48,080 bases of DNA from a virus: positions 1-48,080 of the IMG/VR virus record IMGVR_UViG_3300049215_000599; one strand, given 5' to 3'. Positions 38,265 through 48,013 of the stretch are shown here, piece after piece (the stretch's first letter is position 1; every line of letters begins with the position of its first letter). A program made the translations under genes and the position numbers. Under the pieces are notes generated by a model, which was given only the letters and a program-made list of their open reading frames with translations, had not been told where the DNA came from and made no database searches.

Positions 38265-40852
38265 TGGCCGCCACCAAATGGTCCAATGGCGCTGCGGATA
38301 ACAAATGGTCCACGGTCGGGAACTGGACCGTCAACCTTCCCGCCACGACCGATCCCGTGACCTTTGATTCCACGTCTACGGCCAACTGCACGATTGACGC
38401 CTTGGGAACCTGGAGCGGTGGAACGCTGACGATTGCTTCCACCTATTCCGGGACGATCACCCAGAACACCGGAATCAACATCACGACGGCTGCTTACTCG
38501 CAGGCGGCCGGGACCTTCACCTGCCACAGCGCGGCGACCTTCACCTCGACGACCTTCTCGGTCACGGGCGGAGAGTTCGATCAGGGCGGCTCCTTTGTGT
38601 CGACCACTTTCGGATGCACGTCGACCGGGATTTACGGCGGTTCCAGCGGGGCCATGTCGACCACCGCCGTCACGTTCAGTGGCACGGCTGCGCTAAAGGC
38701 CACCTCAGGAAACTGGCAGCTTGCCGGCTCATGGACGCAGAGCGGCGCGACGACGACGTTCACCCACAACTCAGGCACGATCACGATCACGGCCGCTTCG
38801 ACGTTCAATGACGCGCGCTCAAGCTTCAACCTCATCAACTGGTCGACATCGAATGCCGCCATCACGATCTCAGCCTCGACGACCTGCCCGCTTGGGGCAA
38901 ATCCGACAACGACCGTCGGGACGTCCACCGTCACGATTGCCGGGATCGTCTCCTGGGCTGGAAACTTTACGCATACGGGCAACATCACCACCAACAACGG
39001 CTCGACCCTGACGGGTACTTCGACGCCGACCCTGACTCTTGATCGTTCGCTGAACATCGGGGCGACGACCACGGTCACCAATGCCATCGGGACCGTGTCT
39101 CTCGTGGGTGCGGCGCTCTTGACCTATACCGATACCGGAGACGCGCTCTCGGGCTCGACATTCGTGATCACCCGAACCGGCTCGAATGCGGCAACCATCG
39201 CCGCGAACACGATCTGTCGCGTTGGGAACAATCCCACCATCACGACATCTGCGGCCGGGCTCACGGTGACGGGCACCCTGAGCGGGACCGGGACGCTGAC
39301 GCGCAGGACCACCTCAACCGGTGCCGGGTTTACGGTCGATGCCACGGGAACCGTGAGCGGTTTTTCTGCATTCATCTTGGATGGCGGCGTGACGGTGACG
39401 GCGGGCGGCACATTCCCAACGGTGCCGATCACGTTCCTGCGGGCCATCGTCACTTCGACCGTAACAGCGACGGCGACCACGCTCGGGACCTGTACCATCG
39501 GCGGGGCCACGAATAACGCCTTTACTGTTGCGGCGAACACGACCTGTCCCTTGGGGGCCAGCCCGACGACAACCTGCGGCACTGGCCTATACACGAGCAC
39601 GGGCACGACCTCGGTCAGTGGAATATGGACCCACACGGGCGCACTCTCCGTGGGTGCGACGGGGGTCATCTCTGGCGCGATTACCCAGATCACTCTTAAC
39701 GGAAACCTGACGTTCAATGCGGCGAGCACGATCACGGCTGGGATTGCCCTGTCTTGTATCGGGTCCACGACACAGACGATCACGGCCACGGCCTATACGT
39801 TCGCGACGAGCGCCGTTGACAAGGGGGCCTTCCCTTCAGCAATCATCGCGGTGGCTGCAAACACCACGCTTCCCCTTGGAGCGAATCCGAGCACTCGTGG
39901 GACATGGACCAGCGTGAGCGGGACCGTGACCTGGACGGGAACGTGGACGAACGAAGACGACATCAACGTCGCTGCGGGCGGAACGATCAGCGGCGGTAGC
40001 GCGATCACCATCACTAACGGCGGCATTGGGTTCAATGCCACGGCCGTTTTCCCGGCCAACCTGAATATCACGTTCAGCTACGACGGGGCGGCCAACGGGA
40101 CCAACTTTACCTTCGCTGGCGGCAATCAGACGGGTTACGGGGCCATTCGTCGAACCGGCATCGGTACGTCCATCGTGACCATCGCCGGCTCCAACACCTT
40201 CTCCAGTTTCCGCGACAATGACGGTGCTGTAGCTCACACGTTGAAATTCACGGCGGGGACGACGCAGACGGTGGGAAGCTTCACGGTTTCGGGGTCTTCC
40301 GGCAATCGGGTCACGCTCCAGTCGACCGTGGGCGGGAGCGCATGGCTCCTGGCTCCCTCCTCGGACTTCACGGCCTCGAATGTGATTGTCCAGGATTCGA
40401 CGGTAGTCAATTACTACGGCTATGCCTCCGGTAATTCGACCCTCGTCTCGAACGATACGCATTGGCAGCTCTCTCAGTCCGCGTCTTCGAACGGGGTGGC
40501 CACGATTTCGAGCGGCCAGACGGTCTCCAATGCGGTCGATCTCGGAACCGTCAATGCCTGGGATGCATTCGTAGGGTTCTCGATGCCTTCGGCCTTCACG
40601 GGAACGGCCCTCACCTTCCAGGTCTCGACGGACGGGTCGAACTTCCAGGATCTTTATGACAGCTCGAATACGCAGGTTTCGATCACGGTGACCGTGTCGA
40701 AGGACTATGGTTTCACGGACGATGTCATGTCCGTCCTTTCGGTCTGGAGATATGTTAAACTGGTCTCCAATGCAGCCGAGGGTGCGGGAAGGACGATCCC
40801 GCTCTATATCGGGCCTTCCAGGATCGTGAGAGCTCCGGTGGAGGCTTTCTGA
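38264..40852 (+). CDS. Large Thr/Ser/Gly-rich beta-repeat structural protein
   Basis: An 862-residue protein from ATG 38264. It starts ATKWSNGAADNKWSTVGNW and is dominated by Thr, Ser, Gly and Ala, with repeated short strands suggesting a right-handed beta-helix. A C-P-L-G-A-N-P motif, or a close variant, recurs at codons near 38885, 39215, 39545 and 39869, spaced 110, 110 and 108 codons. The final ~110 residues (from about 40497) are a domain shared with the gene at 37690. It is likely a head or neck fibre or decoration protein mediating contact with the host. Confidence 0.7.
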   Translation: MAATKWSNGAADNKWSTVGNWTVNLPATTDPVTFDSTSTANCTIDALGTWSGGTLTIASTYSGTITQNTGINITTAAYSQAAGTFTCHSAATFTSTTFSVTGGEFDQGGSFVSTTFGCTSTGIYGGSSGAMSTTAVTFSGTAALKATSGNWQLAGSWTQSGATTTFTHNSGTITITAASTFNDARSSFNLINWSTSNAAITISASTTCPLGANPTTTVGTSTVTIAGIVSWAGNFTHTGNITTNNGSTLTGTSTPTLTLDRSLNIGATTTVTNAIGTVSLVGAALLTYTDTGDALSGSTFVITRTGSNAATIAANTICRVGNNPTITTSAAGLTVTGTLSGTGTLTRRTTSTGAGFTVDATGTVSGFSAFILDGGVTVTAGGTFPTVPITFLRAIVTSTVTATATTLGTCTIGGATNNAFTVAANTTCPLGASPTTTCGTGLYTSTGTTSVSGIWTHTGALSVGATGVISGAITQITLNGNLTFNAASTITAGIALSCIGSTTQTITATAYTFATSAVDKGAFPSAIIAVAANTTLPLGANPSTRGTWTSVSGTVTWTGTWTNEDDINVAAGGTISGGSAITITNGGIGFNATAVFPANLNITFSYDGAANGTNFTFAGGNQTGYGAIRRTGIGTSIVTIAGSNTFSSFRDNDGAVAHTLKFTAGTTQTVGSFTVSGSSGNRVTLQSTVGGSAWLLAPSSDFTASNVIVQDSTVVNYYGYASGNSTLVSNDTHWQLSQSASSNGVATISSGQTVSNAVDLGTVNAWDAFVGFSMPSAFTGTALTFQVSTDGSNFQDLYDSSNTQVSITVTVSKDYGFTDDVMSVLSVWRYVKLVSNAAEGAGRTIPLYIGPSRIVRAPVEAF

Positions 40853-41295
40853 TGGCGACCTTTCTGGCCACCTATCAAGCCCGCTTCTCGACCGAGCTTC
40901 GAACGAACTGGTCGAATCCGCAGAACAGCTCTGCAACGACTCCCAATACGACCCTCGAAGGACTCTCCGATACCGATGTCGTCGGCGAGTTCAAGAAGCG
41001 CGGAATTACTCCGGACTCAACGGATGACCGCCATGTGACGACCGCCATGGGAGGGGTCATCGCGAGACTCATGTTCTATACCCAGGCTCCTGGATGGGAG
41101 GTCTCCTGGGACATGTTCAAGGACGATCTCAAACTTCTGGCCGAGACGACGTCGAGGGACAGGATCATCCCGACCAACGATTCCTATCTGGCTCCGAGTT
41201 ATGATACGATGAATGCCCTGCCTCCTTTCGACCCGGAGAACTTCCAGAACTATACGTCCAATCCTCCACAGGGACCGCCCCCCAATCAGTCTTGA
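40852..41295 (+). CDS. Putative neck/head-completion protein
   Basis: A 147-residue protein from ATG 40852, overlapping the preceding stop by one base. Mixed alpha-beta: a LATYQARFSTELRTNW start, a GVIARLMFYTQAPGWEVSWD middle, then a Pro/Asn-rich tail (FDPENFQNYTSNPPQGPP). Its position between a structural repeat protein and a virion-morphogenesis-like gene suggests a connector. No family recognised. Confidence 0.55.
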   Translation: MATFLATYQARFSTELRTNWSNPQNSSATTPNTTLEGLSDTDVVGEFKKRGITPDSTDDRHVTTAMGGVIARLMFYTQAPGWEVSWDMFKDDLKLLAETTSRDRIIPTNDSYLAPSYDTMNALPPFDPENFQNYTSNPPQGPPPNQS

Positions 41296-41304
41296 AGAGG
41301 ACGT

Positions 41305-41982
41305 ATGGATCACGGATCCCTGAAAGACCAGATCCGGCGCTTCAGGGCCCAGCTTAAGAATCCAGACCGTCCCTTGATGGGCGGGAAGACGCTCATGAGC
41401 TGGATCGGAGCCCTTGGAGTCGCCTCATCGCAGAAAGCGTTCATGGATCAGGCTCTTGGAGACATCAAGTGGTCTCCGAGATATCCCAACCAGGAGCCAC
41501 CGAAGCTCAATATCGCCGGGTTCATCATGGATTTCAAGAGCGGGAGGACGCAGCCGAAGCCGAATCGCTTCCAGGACAGACCGGCCCTGGTAGATGAGGG
41601 GAATAGAGGAGGGATCTGGGGATCCCTGACGTTCCAGGTCCTCGGGGCTCTCGATGTCGCCTGGGGAACCTACAAATCCTACGCAAAAAAGCAGCAGGAG
41701 GGCGGCGTCACCATGATCCGTTATGATGATGCTACGAAGGACAGGATGAGGGACTGGCTCTATACTAAAGACGGGAGAAAGAGGGAGAGCCAGGCGGGGC
41801 GGACGAAGAACCCGAGGTCCGACTATGAAAAGCATGTCCGACCGCTCCTCCGGAAGCAAAAAAGGATCTGGAGCCAGACCGTGATCGCCCGTCCATTCGT
41901 CGGAGTCACCGACCAGCTCCAGTCGGATATCGAGAAAGCCATCAAACTCTATTACGAGAAGGTGCAGCGTGGCGGCCCCTAG
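41305..41982 (+). CDS. Tail completion / virion morphogenesis protein (Mu G-like)
   Basis: A 225-residue protein from ATG 41305. The N-terminus is basic and helical. The C-terminal WSQTVIARPFVGVTDQLQSD is the signature of phage virion-morphogenesis (Mu G/P2 S) proteins that finish the tail or join head and tail. A long Lys/Arg-rich linker with KRESQAGRTKNPRSDYEK precedes it. It overlaps the next gene, a GTG start at 41969. Confidence 0.7.
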   Translation: MDHGSLKDQIRRFRAQLKNPDRPLMGGKTLMSWIGALGVASSQKAFMDQALGDIKWSPRYPNQEPPKLNIAGFIMDFKSGRTQPKPNRFQDRPALVDEGNRGGIWGSLTFQVLGALDVAWGTYKSYAKKQQEGGVTMIRYDDATKDRMRDWLYTKDGRKRESQAGRTKNPRSDYEKHVRPLLRKQKRIWSQTVIARPFVGVTDQLQSDIEKAIKLYYEKVQRGGP

Positions 41983-42448
41983 TGCAAGCTCCGTCATCCG
42001 GATTCCATCGACCATCGTCTTCAACTCCGTGACTCTCGGAGAGTCCAGAGATATCGAGTTCATCCCCCACCCCCAGCTTCGGCCCATCTGGGGCGAGGAG
42101 CTCTCGACCTTCGTCGATGTCATCTATGGAGGCGAGAAGGTGATGGTCAATATCGTCCTCCGATATCCCGATGTCGATGCCATAAGCGCCATCTGTCTCA
42201 ATGCCTCCGGATCGACCTGGGGATTCAATGCCACGGGATCGAACAGGGCCGGCCTCTCGCTCTATACGAGAGCGCAGACGCTCGTCATCACCCCTCGCTA
42301 TTCGGGACACCCATCGGTGACGATCAATAAAGCCATTCCCTTCATGAGCGAGGGAGCGATGCTCCAGTTCGCCTGGAACAAGGAGTTCGGCCTGGCCTGC
42401 AGCTTCTTCGGATCGATGGCATCGAACGGAGCCGTGTATACTGCTTGA
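41969..42448 (+). CDS. Putative tail protein
   Basis: A 159-residue protein from GTG 41969. It is beta-rich (TIVFNSVTLGESRDIEF, VMVNIVLRYPDVD) with few charged residues, as in tail-tube or tube-terminator proteins. The middle region NRAGLSLYTRAQTLVITPRY and its placement after the tail completion gene fit a tail tube subunit. Family not firmly recognised. Confidence 0.55.
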   Translation: MAAPSASSVIRIPSTIVFNSVTLGESRDIEFIPHPQLRPIWGEELSTFVDVIYGGEKVMVNIVLRYPDVDAISAICLNASGSTWGFNATGSNRAGLSLYTRAQTLVITPRYSGHPSVTINKAIPFMSEGAMLQFAWNKEFGLACSFFGSMASNGAVYTA

Positions 42449-42449
42449 T

Positions 42450-42776
42450 ATGAAAGACGACGATAAAAAGGCCGTCCGAGTGGATTGGTTCCTGTGCGAC
42501 ATCGCGCCTGCCCATATCACGGTGACCGATGAGCTCATGGAATCCGCATTCCATCATGCGCTCCAGTATCTCAAGGTCGGACAGATCTCCTGGGAGAAGT
42601 ATAGCCTGCTCTCGGAGTTCTCGCGATTCATCTTCGACAAGGCGCGGGCGATCCTGGACGGAGAAGAGGTGCTTCCCAGGGAGGAATCTCCTTCCCCCGC
42701 CGCGCCTCGGCCTCATGGCCCTGACACGCCTCTCGACAAAGAGGAGCTTTCGAAACCCACTGAAAAGGCGGTTTAA
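42450..42776 (+). CDS. Putative tail assembly protein
   Basis: A 108-residue protein from ATG 42450. Helical, acidic N-terminal half (DELMESAFHHALQYLKVGQISWEKY) and a Pro-rich, acidic C-terminal tail. Its place just before a likely tape-measure gene, with a small tail gene between, is where assembly chaperones are found. No slippery sequence was noticed. The function is inferred from position. Confidence 0.45.
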   Translation: MKDDDKKAVRVDWFLCDIAPAHITVTDELMESAFHHALQYLKVGQISWEKYSLLSEFSRFIFDKARAILDGEEVLPREESPSPAAPRPHGPDTPLDKEELSKPTEKAV

Positions 42777-43280
42777 GTGACCGAGAGCAGTCTCCTGTCC
42801 GCCATCAAGGCGCTCCTTATCGCCCAGACCTGGTCTGGTGGAACGGTGGTCTTTCCCACCGGATGTGTCCATATCAGCGCCAACTCGGATCTCGCCATGG
42901 AAAGCGCGCTTAAGACGATGAGAACCCCCTTCGCCCTCCTTCAGCCCTTGAGCTCTGCGAGCGATCCAGAGTTCGATCAGCTCCCGAACCTCGTACAGCT
43001 CCAGTTCCAGGTAAGGATCCTGGTCATGGTTCCCGGGGACGCCATCGGAGAGAACGCCGTCATGGGAGGCCAGAGAACGGGGGGTTCTACGGCTTCCGAA
43101 GGCATGGGCATCTTCGACGTGGAACAGAGGGTCTTCAATGCCATTGGAACCCTGAATCAGCTTGAGAGCATCATCATCCAGTGCCGGCAGAAGGGCGGCC
43201 TCAATGCCGCGATCGTTGCGGAAAAGACCTATGTTGCCTGGAGGGACCTGACCTTCGAAGCGATCGGGACGTGGATATAG
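42777..43280 (+). CDS. Hypothetical tail protein
   Basis: A 167-residue protein from GTG 42777, abutting the previous stop. It begins with a helix (LLSAIKALLIAQTWSG), then a strand-rich core (LVQLQFQVRILVMVPGD) and a C-terminal AIVAEKTYVAWRDLTFEAIG. Similar size and position to tail terminator or tube proteins. No diagnostic motif. Confidence 0.5.
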   Translation: MTESSLLSAIKALLIAQTWSGGTVVFPTGCVHISANSDLAMESALKTMRTPFALLQPLSSASDPEFDQLPNLVQLQFQVRILVMVPGDAIGENAVMGGQRTGGSTASEGMGIFDVEQRVFNAIGTLNQLESIIIQCRQKGGLNAAIVAEKTYVAWRDLTFEAIGTWI

Positions 43281-44294
43281 ATGGCTACTCGGATCGGAGA
43301 AGGAGTCTGGATCCAGCTTAATCTCGATACCTCGAAGGCCGAGAGGGCTCTGGATCGCCTTGAGCGCAGGGCGGATGCGATCGATGAAGGGACCGGTCCA
43401 AGGGGGCCTGGAGGTCCTGGAGGAGGGGGTCCAAAGGGAGGAAGGGTTCCGAAAGCTCCCTTTGGAAGCGAGGCCATCGAGGCAGCCATTCCTGTCACGA
43501 TCCTTGCTCACAGGAAAGTCCAGAAGAAGAATAGCCCCGTCCTTCTTGCAACGATCGGAAGACTCAAGGAGAACTATAACGACACCTCTGCTCCTCCTCT
43601 GACTCCCAGGGGAGATCCGTTCATGGCGATGGGGGGCTCTTATCTCCAGCTACTCGGGCCCCTGAATCAGTTTGCTCCGCGTGGGACCTGGTATGATGCG
43701 GCCAGATCGGGCGGCGTGAATTGGTTCATGGGAAAGAGGAATGAGCATGCGGTAGTGGACGAGTGGGAGACCTATATCCGGAAGTGGATCGTCGAGCACG
43801 AGCTTCCCAGGAAATGGAAGGTACTCCCCAGAATCATGAAGACCATGGGCAAGTCGAGCGGCCTCATCCAGTCGGCCAAAGATGCCGCCACCTGGCTGGC
43901 ATCGAATCCCCTCAAGGCCTTCATCGGATATGAGGCGGCGAAGGTGGCCATGGCCACTCCGAATGCCCTGGCGATCGGGCTGGCTTCCAATCCGATCACG
44001 TCGGACTGGTCCATCACCCGGCAGATCGAGAGCTTGAGGAATTCCGTCACCTATATCGAGTCTTACGTCAAGACGGCCCTTGATGCCGTCCACAAGACCA
44101 TGGACATGTCGACCGCGATGGCGAGGGTCAACGGAAAAGTCCCGAACATCACGATCGGATATGGGATCTACCGCCAGGCGGAACTGCAGGAAGATCAGCT
44201 CAAGAGGAAGATGGATGAGTTCAAACAGAAGGAAGTGGCGGCGGCCGTCGGAGAATCCATGAGGGAGATCTTCAAGGGCGGTATCAACAAATAA
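43281..44294 (+). CDS. Candidate tape-measure or tail-length protein
   Basis: A 337-residue protein from ATG 43281. The N-terminus IQLNLDTSKAERALDRLERRA is the typical opening of tape-measure proteins. A Gly/Pro-rich hinge (GPRGPGGPGGGG) and long helical stretches with hydrophobic segments (LKAFIGYEAAKVAMATPNALAIG) follow, ending in a charged coiled coil (QLKRKMDEFKQKEVAAAVGE). If it sets tail length at about 0.15 nm per residue the tail would be near 50 nm. A different assembly role is possible. Confidence 0.55.
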   Translation: MATRIGEGVWIQLNLDTSKAERALDRLERRADAIDEGTGPRGPGGPGGGGPKGGRVPKAPFGSEAIEAAIPVTILAHRKVQKKNSPVLLATIGRLKENYNDTSAPPLTPRGDPFMAMGGSYLQLLGPLNQFAPRGTWYDAARSGGVNWFMGKRNEHAVVDEWETYIRKWIVEHELPRKWKVLPRIMKTMGKSSGLIQSAKDAATWLASNPLKAFIGYEAAKVAMATPNALAIGLASNPITSDWSITRQIESLRNSVTYIESYVKTALDAVHKTMDMSTAMARVNGKVPNITIGYGIYRQAELQEDQLKRKMDEFKQKEVAAAVGESMREIFKGGINK

Positions 44295-44303
44295 GAGGTA
44301 TCT

Positions 44304-45809
44304 GTGCCTGTTTCAAGAGAACTGAGCGTCACCTACGCCGGGCTGACCTTTGGCGGATCGACCGCACGTCAGATTGACGGCTATACCGTCGTGGAGAAGG
44401 ACTACGTCACGGCCGCCTTCGAGTTCTCCTTCATCACGACGGCCACGAGCGAATCCGCCTTTGCCACGGAATGTGCCGCGGTCGAAGCCGCCTTCAGGAC
44501 CCCAAGGGGAGATCTCGTCGTCACCCAGGGATCGGCCACCCTCCTTTCCCTCAAACAGTCCAACAATACAGGATTGAATGCCTATCCCACGATCCAGAAG
44601 CAGGGGGATATCGGAGATACAGGAAGGTCCAGGTTCTACAACGTCAGAATCGATTTCGGTCTCCCCGCGGACAATGTCAACACCAATTTCCGCAGGTTCT
44701 CCACCGTCAATGTGGAGTATTCCATCGAGAACCAGAGGACCGTGACCATCTCCGGAACCTACACGGCCAACTCGACGGATGGGACGACGGGAAGCTTCGC
44801 GACCTATCTGGCCAATTCCGGGGCCTATTTCACCTCGGTCCTTACCGGAATCTCGGCTACGGCCGTCTTTGAGCCGGTGGGCGTACCCCGCATCGAGCGT
44901 GACGAGACCGACAAGATTACGAACTTCACGGCTCTCTTCAAGGAGATCATCTTTCCCCAGTCGTCCGCCAATACGGATGAGCCGGGGCTCAAGGATCCCA
45001 CGCTCTCCATCACCGTCGAGAGGCAGGCTCCCGGAGACAGCGACTTCTCATCCATCAGCTTCGGGCAGTCCCAAGGGAATGCGGGGCCTTCCGGCAACAC
45101 CACGGGAGGGAATCGGGACGTGACCCAGACGATGGGCGTCACTCCCCCTCCCGGACTCACGGTAACCCAGGAGCGTCCGAGGCTTGTCACGCTCAGCTAC
45201 ACTGTCGGAATCGATGCCAATGTCATTACCGGCCTTGCCGGGATGCAGGCAAAGTATGTCGGGACGATCCGCCCCTTCCTCCTCCTTCAGGCTTCCCAGG
45301 CTGCTGCGGGTGGCACCGTGGTTCTCATCGACGAGGCTCCTGACTACGGCGATATGTATCGGAACCTGTTCAGTGTCACCATGACCTTCCAGGCCTATAT
45401 TTCCGATATCCTCTCGAAAAGGATCACGATCTCCGATCGGACCAATGAGGGGAAGAGTCTCCGCTTCGTATGGACAGGGAACCCCTATGACTACTATGAA
45501 TACCAGTCTGGCATCGTCCGCCTGAAGACGATCACCGAGGAGTTCGAAGAGGTCGTCAATACGGGAGATTCCAATGCCTATATCGAGGGAAAGGTGATCG
45601 CTGGCCCTTCCCCCCTGGGGATCCCGAACGCCGACAAGTGGACCGTTCTTGAGAGAGAGCCCAGAGGCGGGTCGGTCAAGCGGGGCCTGGTTGGGGGTGC
45701 CCAGGTCTATATCGGACAGTGTATCATCGTGACGGTCATGCAGTTCAGGAACAAGTACGGATCCTCCATTGCCAATGCGGGAGGGATTAGCGGAGGAGTA
45801 GCCACATGA
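44304..45809 (+). CDS. Tail structural protein
   Basis: A 501-residue protein from GTG 44304 behind AGAGG. It is rich in Thr, Ser, Val and Gly with beta character throughout (LSVTYAGLTFGG, TVNVEYSIENQRTVTISG) and a central Gly/Asn linker. It lies between the tape-measure candidate and the 735-residue tail protein, so distal tail or baseplate. Its stop overlaps the next ATG by four bases. No catalytic motif visible. Confidence 0.6.
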   Translation: MPVSRELSVTYAGLTFGGSTARQIDGYTVVEKDYVTAAFEFSFITTATSESAFATECAAVEAAFRTPRGDLVVTQGSATLLSLKQSNNTGLNAYPTIQKQGDIGDTGRSRFYNVRIDFGLPADNVNTNFRRFSTVNVEYSIENQRTVTISGTYTANSTDGTTGSFATYLANSGAYFTSVLTGISATAVFEPVGVPRIERDETDKITNFTALFKEIIFPQSSANTDEPGLKDPTLSITVERQAPGDSDFSSISFGQSQGNAGPSGNTTGGNRDVTQTMGVTPPPGLTVTQERPRLVTLSYTVGIDANVITGLAGMQAKYVGTIRPFLLLQASQAAAGGTVVLIDEAPDYGDMYRNLFSVTMTFQAYISDILSKRITISDRTNEGKSLRFVWTGNPYDYYEYQSGIVRLKTITEEFEEVVNTGDSNAYIEGKVIAGPSPLGIPNADKWTVLEREPRGGSVKRGLVGGAQVYIGQCIIVTVMQFRNKYGSSIANAGGISGGVAT

Positions 45810-48013
45810 CAATCGCCACCTTCGGGGGTAAGCCGCTCCTCAACAGCTCCCCCGTCTCCTGGCCTCTTCTTGCCGGAGTCAAGCCCGCCATCCAGACCTT
45901 TGACGTCACTCCCGATGACGCGCGGGCTCTTGGGCAGTCGAACGGACCTTACCAGCTCGTCATCGATACAGGGCACGGGAATCCTGTGGTAGTCGATAAA
46001 CTCTATCTTCTCAACGTCAGCCCTGGAGAAGACAAGTTTATCTCGAGGATCCAGGTTGCCGATCGACGATGCTGGTGGGGCTATGGACAGACGGGACAGA
46101 TGTGGTTCAACCATCGGAGAAATGTCGGCACCAAGCGGCTCGTGGCCAACAACCAGATTCCTGCCGTCAATCCCACGGCCTTCAAGGTCTCCTATTGGAA
46201 TTGGAGCCTCAATAACGGTCAGGTCTGGGTGACCCGGACCATGCTCGAAGCCGTTCTCAAGAAGGCCCAGCAGGCGGAAGCCAGCATGAACGGACTCCGC
46301 TTCCCCTACGTCATTGATGAACGGGTGGGAGATCAGATTCGGGCGCTTCCCATAGAAGACTTCACGCTGGATGAAGCCTGCGACCAGGGGCTTATGAGGG
46401 CCATGGCCTACCTGCCCGCCGGATCCATCTATGTCGACTATGACGGCACGGTCGTCGTCACGTCCCAGGCTACGGGAGATGAGAAGGGGGTCGTGAAAGC
46501 CCTGTCTCCAGAGATTGCGGGAGCCGGGCATACGGATCTCGTCTTCAACAATCTCATCCGTCCCCGGGCCATCGAGGTGCTCTATACCCGGGAGGTCGAG
46601 CTCGTCTTCGACTTCCACGAGAGCGCCCTTGATGTCGGACAGACGACCACGGATATCGGCGATACGAGGGCCATGGAGAACGTGCTGCCGTCGGTCGATT
46701 ATCAGTTGACGACGGCCAATGGAGTCCCGGACAGCCAGGCTCCGATTGCCCAGGGGACATGGATCACCTTTCCGCAGGCTTTCAACTACTGGGGGAATAT
46801 GCCGTTCATCTCCCAGAATGGAGATGGAAGAAAGCTGGACCATGACATCCTTCAGAGGGCCTTTGTTCCAGGGATGGATCTCGAGGGAGCCCTACTCAGG
46901 GCAGGCAGCCAGCCCCAGAACAACGGACAGATCAAGCCCTGGGTGGCCCGGATCCGCGCGGCCATGGACCATTACCGGACGACCTTCAGGATCGCCCCGA
47001 AGTACATGGACCGGATCCTCTCCATTCGGGCCTATCGGGTCACGACGATCGACCCCCAGAGCGGGACAAGAGCTCCGGCGCCCGCCTATGGGGACTACTC
47101 GTGGCTTTATACGCAGCAGACGCTCTTGAAACAGGTCCGCTCCGCAAGCACCCAGGACGGATCTCCCGACTGGATCATCAACCGGACGGCTTATCCCCAG
47201 AGCGGAGTCCTCGATGAGACGGCGGAAGTTTCCCCGTGCAAGGTGGAGGTGGTGGATCAGGATCAGGGAATCATCCATTTGACCTATATGCCCAATCCCA
47301 TCTATGGGATGAACGAAACGGTGCTTCCTTCCCAGATGGCGGTGGGCATGATGCCGACGGCCGATATCACGAACCGCTCAAGACCCATCAGCTTCGATAC
47401 GGTCATCGGCAGCCTCGTCTGCCCGAAGCTGGACAGCGAGTTCAAGCTGAAGGTCCTTCTTTCATGTGTTCCCGCGGCATCCAACGACAACCAGGGACAG
47501 CTTCACAAGATCACGGTCTATCCCAATGATATCGCCTCCATGGTTCCGAACCCTCTGACCGCAGGCCTTTCTCTCGCCCAAGGTCCCGTGATGCAGGTCA
47601 GGATCGGCCCCCAGACGGAAGTGGCTCGCGTTGCCTGGAATGATGCGAGATCCGCGGAACTCGATCGATGCTTTGGAATTGGAGCTGGAGAGCCGAATCT
47701 GGAAGGTCTCGTGATCAATGAGGGGGCTCCAAGCGATCTCACGAACGGAGCTTCTCTCAATGCCATCGCCAAGGCATCTGCGGCCAGGATCTATGCAGCC
47801 CTGGCCGATCGATTTCAGGGATCCATGGCTGGATATATGAACGGGAAGGTGAGGCCCGGAGGATGGCTGACCGAGGTCCGCCATACGCTCCAGCCCGATG
47901 GAGTGGCCATGACCACGGTAACGATGCCCGTCGAAGTCCCGCAGTGGAGCATCTTCAGCTTCCTGGACAGCGCCTCCAGGACGGCCATTCTCAAGCTTGT
48001 GCAGCCACAGTAG
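45806..48013 (+). CDS. Tail hub/baseplate-like protein
   Basis: A 735-residue protein from ATG 45806, overlapping the previous stop (ATGA). It is probably multi-domain: a beta-rich start (VIDTGHGNPVVVDKLYLLNV), a WYG/Trp-rich stretch (RRCWWGYGQTGQMWFNHR), then long mixed regions. No lysozyme or peptidase motif was found. Its size and place before fibre genes suggest a tail hub or baseplate. Its 3' end is repeated at 1-57 because the circular genome was opened here. Confidence 0.65.
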   Translation: MTIATFGGKPLLNSSPVSWPLLAGVKPAIQTFDVTPDDARALGQSNGPYQLVIDTGHGNPVVVDKLYLLNVSPGEDKFISRIQVADRRCWWGYGQTGQMWFNHRRNVGTKRLVANNQIPAVNPTAFKVSYWNWSLNNGQVWVTRTMLEAVLKKAQQAEASMNGLRFPYVIDERVGDQIRALPIEDFTLDEACDQGLMRAMAYLPAGSIYVDYDGTVVVTSQATGDEKGVVKALSPEIAGAGHTDLVFNNLIRPRAIEVLYTREVELVFDFHESALDVGQTTTDIGDTRAMENVLPSVDYQLTTANGVPDSQAPIAQGTWITFPQAFNYWGNMPFISQNGDGRKLDHDILQRAFVPGMDLEGALLRAGSQPQNNGQIKPWVARIRAAMDHYRTTFRIAPKYMDRILSIRAYRVTTIDPQSGTRAPAPAYGDYSWLYTQQTLLKQVRSASTQDGSPDWIINRTAYPQSGVLDETAEVSPCKVEVVDQDQGIIHLTYMPNPIYGMNETVLPSQMAVGMMPTADITNRSRPISFDTVIGSLVCPKLDSEFKLKVLLSCVPAASNDNQGQLHKITVYPNDIASMVPNPLTAGLSLAQGPVMQVRIGPQTEVARVAWNDARSAELDRCFGIGAGEPNLEGLVINEGAPSDLTNGASLNAIAKASAARIYAALADRFQGSMAGYMNGKVRPGGWLTEVRHTLQPDGVAMTTVTMPVEVPQWSIFSFLDSASRTAILKLVQPQ

